Shown: positions 60,662-64,000 of the stretch, in pieces
How the letters are laid out: each line of letters starts with the position of its first letter
How positions within the stretch are numbered: position 1 is the stretch's first letter
NCBI GenBank assembly: GCA_036874045.1
Contig: CM072342.1
Location: 580,501 to 644,500 of the forward strand
Length of the DNA: 64,000 bases
From: Cymodocea nodosa
Taxonomy: Eukaryota > Streptophyta > Magnoliopsida > Alismatales > Cymodoceaceae
Reading direction: 5' to 3'
Notes under the pieces: generated by a model
What the model saw: only the letters and a program-made list of their open reading frames with translations
Database searches by the model: none
Told to the model about the DNA's origin: nothing
Program-made: the position numbers and the translations under genes

Positions 60662-62888
60662 ATGGACAGGTATGAGCGATTTTACGAAAAGCATGTTCCA
60701 GATTCTTACCGAATTCCAGAATTCTTAGGAAAACACCCTCGCCAACAGCCTGATTATTTGAGGGGCAAAAAACGGAATATATATAGAGATGACACTTTGT
60801 TGGATTCTAAAACTATCGACACTATTTATCGCATTCTGTGCCCTGTAAAAAGTGTTGGTAGTGTTCTTGGAAAAGGTGGATGCATAGTTAATGCACTTAG
60901 GGACGAAACTCATTCTAAGATAAGGGTTTCTGATAGCATTCCTGGTGCAGATGACAGAGTCATCATAATTTTCAGTTATGTTTTATCAGAAACTAGAAGG
61001 GCTGCTAGCAATACTTCTGATGTTGAGCACATGCAGCCTCATTGTGCTGCTCAAGATGCTCTTCTCAAAGTGCATGATAGGATTGCTGAAGACGAATGTG
61101 CTCAAGTTGATATTGCACAGGAACACCGTGAGACTGATAATATCGTTGCAGCACGCCTTTTAGTTCCAAATAATCAAGTTGGGTGTCTCATTGGCAAAGG
61201 TGGTGATATAATTCAGAAATTGAGAAGTGATACTGGGGCAAACATTCGAATTCTTTCTGCTGATATTCTTCCAGTTTGTGCAATGAGAACAGACGAGCTA
61301 GTGCAGGTAATTGAAATTGTATTTTTTCCATTTTTTTTGAAATAAAAATGGATGCAATTTATTTTATGCAAATGTTGTTAGCAACTTATACTCTCAGAAA
61401 AATTGTTTGTAACTTAGTACTGGATGATCACTTTGAAACTAATGCATGCTGATCACTTTGCAGTCCAGTAGGTCCACTGGATTGGACCAATGAAATAACA
61501 AAGAATCCCAATAAGGGATCCGCACATTATATAACTGTCTTTGTCAATTCTTTTATGAATACCTCTGTGAAGTTTAGCTGTTGAGAAATGATAATAGTTA
61601 CTAGTTTGCATTTTTTGCCTTTTTTCTAATTGATTTAATTTCTGTTGCCAACTCTAATGATATCTATTCGTGGAAGGCCCTTTCAGATATCTGGAGCAGC
61701 AGATGTGGTTAAAAAGGCCCTTTATGATATTTCTACTCTACTGCACCAGCATCCACGTAAAGAAAATCCAACACTGGATGATATTGTTATTGCAAGTAAT
61801 CAAGGTTTACATTCATCTGGTGATTATAAGGATCCAGTATTTAAGAAAGCAATGCTATCCCATGAGAAGCCTGCTATTCACGCTATGTCCCAGGATCCAT
61901 TATTCAGAGTGTATGACTATGAATCATCTCGATTTTCTTCTCATAACTACGAGCTTGGGAAAACTCGGGCTGATAGTGAATTGGAAGAATTTCTAATGAA
62001 AATTGTTTGCCCTGCTGCAAAGATTGGAGTTGTGATTGGCAAGGGAGGCATTCATGTCAGACAGTTAGAGCAGCATACTGGTGCCAAAATTCATGTTGAA
62101 GACACTGTTTCCAAATCTGATGTCCGGATCATTCATGTCTCATCTAAAGAGGTGAAATTTAGATTAACTCCAGCTGCATAAGCTGTATTTTTTCATTGTT
62201 TCATTTAGTAGCAATCTTCACTTTTGTTTAAGTATATATGTAATTTGTGAACCTGTGTTGTATAATCACTATATAGATGTTAGTCTTTTTAATCTCTTGC
62301 TATAATTTCAGGATCCTTGTGATACTTTTTCTCCAACTATTGAAGCTGTACTTAAGCTGCAAGGAAAAGCAAGTGAAGTGTCAGATGCTGGTAGTGTGAC
62401 CACCGTGCTTCTTGTACCATCAAGCAAGGCAGGCTGCCTTTTAGGGCAAGGGGGTCATATAATCAATGAGATGAGAAGAAGAACCAGGGCTGAAATTCGC
62501 ATATTTCTGAAGAATGATAAACCTGAGTATGCATCCACCTTTGAGGAGGTTGTCCAGGTGATTAGCTCGATTAAGTCTCTCGGACCTTCTTACCTTCCAT
62601 TTTTGTGAAACTCTTCTGTGGTTATGAATCCTAGTATGTACATTATTTTCTGTATTGAATATGGATTTTATTGTACAGATTTCTGGAAATCATGATGTCG
62701 CAAGAGATGCACTTTTGGAGATTGCATCTAGGCTAAGAGAAAGGATCCTTCTGGGTGGGAATGCTGGCAGACATCTTCGGCCTGCTGGTCCATTCCATGG
62801 ATTTTCTCATCAGGAACATGGAAGGCCACCATCATCTGAAATTATAAGAGCCCCAACTTATGGTGGTTATGACTATTTAAACATGAAG
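60662..62888 (+). CDS. Multi-KH-domain RNA-binding protein, 3' end outside the window
   Basis: Coding exons 60662-61306, 61687-62151, 62312-62557 and 62679-62888, all phase 0 with GT...AG introns, give 522 residues so far. Four KH domains, which bind single-stranded RNA or DNA, are visible. KH1 starts near residue 54 (GKGG at 70-73). KH2 starts near 160 (VGCLIGKGGDIIQKLRSDTG, GKGG 178-181) and is completed across the splice by ELVQ|ISGAADVVKKAL. KH3 starts near 315 (GKGG 333-336). KH4 starts near 398 (GQGG 415-418) and is completed by EEVVQ|ISGNHDVARDAL. The layout is that of the plant HEN4-like/PCBP-type family, which usually has five KH domains, so a fifth is expected downstream. ATG 60662 is the first in-frame ATG after the splice acceptor at 60627. 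Likely nuclear, in pre-mRNA processing; the exact member is not determined. Confidence 0.9.
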
Positions 62889-64000
62889 GTATTTTCTCCC
62901 TAGTCCCTACCCTGATTTTCTAGTAGTGCAACAAATCCCATTCCAGTTACATCTAGCTAAGATTCCAGTGAGTTCTATTGATATTTCTTTCAGTATGAAA
63001 TAAGAAGTCTTCTTACTTAAGTATTTGTTGGTTTGTGTTTAAAAAGAATGATCATTTTTTATCAGAAAATAGAAAAAATTTTGATCCATAAACACTCATA
63101 AAACAATAAAAAAGGAAAAAGATTGATATAATGTAATATTGACCTAAATCATAGAGTTGAAGTGGTTGCACAGTCCAATGAATGAGTGCTGTGCTGACTA
63201 GTGATTCATGTAAGTTGCTTGTGACCTTTATGACTTCAGACACTTGTGACCTTATGACGTGGGAAGCTTGGCATCATTTCCCTAGTGACAACATGTAGAG
63301 ATATCTTTCTATATATATGTACAAGTCTTCTTCTTGCTTTGTACAATACTCATTGTCCTTTGTGTCCTCTTTATATCTTACAATTGTTTTTTTGTTCGGG
63401 TGTATGGGTAGAGACTTTGGCATGTTGGAGCCTTGACTGTGATATTGTGTAGAATTGTGGACATTTAACTTAAAATAAATGAACAATAAGTTTTGATCTT
63501 TCTATATGCGTAAGTTCTATCCTCTATGTTTCCATGTGAGACTATTTAACATTCTACATCAATATATAAACATTATAGGTGTTTCGGATCCATCATACAA
63601 GAAGGTATGTGTGAGGTTGCATTTCTAAATGATCATATAATCCAAATTGATCATGTAACAAATTTTCTGTAAAATGGTTGTTCTAGGTGGGCATTTTTAA
63701 TTGTTTGATTGTGCAACTCAGTAAATTTATATGCTTACTAGATATTAATATGATATGTGGCAGTAGCTACAAAAATTAATGCTGAAGTGCAGTCTTTCGT
63801 TTGTCTTTGATTTAATTTTTGTATTATATTTTCTGGATATATTCAGCCTTTCCCTTTGGTTTGTAACTTGGTTGCATGGTGGACACCTAAGTGGTGCCTA
63901 GGCTTCACCTTGGTCTTGCTTTGGAGGTTTACTTCACCTTCTCTTAATTAAGTGGATTTTGTGTTATATTAATTATACATATTTTTAAAGGCTTTTTCAT
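62889..64000 (+). other. Intron of the KH gene running to the window end
   Basis: AT-rich non-coding DNA after the donor AAG|GTATTT. A possible 26-base exon at 63579-63604 (TTATAG|GTGTTTCGG...AGAAG|GTATGT) has good splice ends but its frame is uncertain. Near 63880 begins a sequence like the left end of the 59246 element (ACACCTAAGTGGTGCCTAGG...CACCTTGG), cut by the window end. Confidence 0.5.
63880..64000. mobile_element. Partial copy of the 59246 element, cut by the window end
   Basis: GGTGCCTAGGCTTCACCTTGG and the later AAGTGGATTTTGT follow the order of the left part of 59246-59677 (GTGCTTAGGT..., CACCTTGCCTTG, TAGTGGATCTTTTGT). The other end lies outside the window. Confidence 0.5.

Overview
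This window looks like nuclear DNA of a flowering plant, most likely a commelinid monocot; a banana-like (Zingiberales) genome would fit, but that is an inference. Short, intron-poor, GC-rich coding regions sit far apart in very AT-rich DNA full of microsatellites, small inverted-repeat elements and retrotransposon debris. Splice sites (GT...AG), TATA boxes about 30 bases before plausible transcript starts, and plant-only protein families all point the same way. There is no sign of bacterial, organellar or viral-pathogen sequence.

Seven genes can be supported. (1) 4081-4434, +: a 117-aa plant protein of unknown function with a TATA box and a (CT)19 tract just upstream. (2) 11215-11715, +: a 166-aa acidic plant protein of unknown function behind a clean TATA box. 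(3) 24038-25024, +: an AP2/ERF transcription factor of the cytokinin response factor type. (4) 29060-30074, -: a three-exon gene for a 182-aa plant-specific protein of unknown function, with a 5'-UTR intron and a TATA box. (5) 40053-40337, -: a 94-aa CLE signalling peptide precursor. (6) 53766-54641, +: a two-exon class II LOB-domain (LBD) gene. (7) 60662 to beyond 62888, +: a multi-KH RNA-binding protein with at least four KH domains; its 5' leader exon is probably near 57.3-57.63 kb, so a 3-kb leader intron is expected, and its 3' end lies outside the window.

Between the genes: 18.47-20.87 kb and 31.6-33.0 kb hold two diverged copies, in opposite orientation, of an element built from tandem units of about 135-150 bp. 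The pair brackets the CRF gene and gene 4. A 543-bp inverted-repeat element lies at 41.63-42.17 kb. A decayed Ty1/copia retrotransposon with both LTRs, a primer binding site and a 5-bp target duplication fills 42.87-49.18 kb. Its gag region is interrupted by a 1.78-kb TG...CA insert with a near-perfect 5-bp target duplication, best explained as a solo LTR. The 5' intron of the KH gene also contains small inverted-repeat elements.

The genes do not form a pathway. Three of them are classic developmental regulators (a cytokinin-linked transcription factor, a CLE peptide and a class II LBD repressor), but their proximity is probably chance. I found no RNA gene, CRISPR array or obviously new multi-gene system. 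The most interesting points are the CLE peptide with Cys at position 6, the nested retroelements, the inverted pair of tandem-repeat elements, and three plant-specific genes of unknown function.
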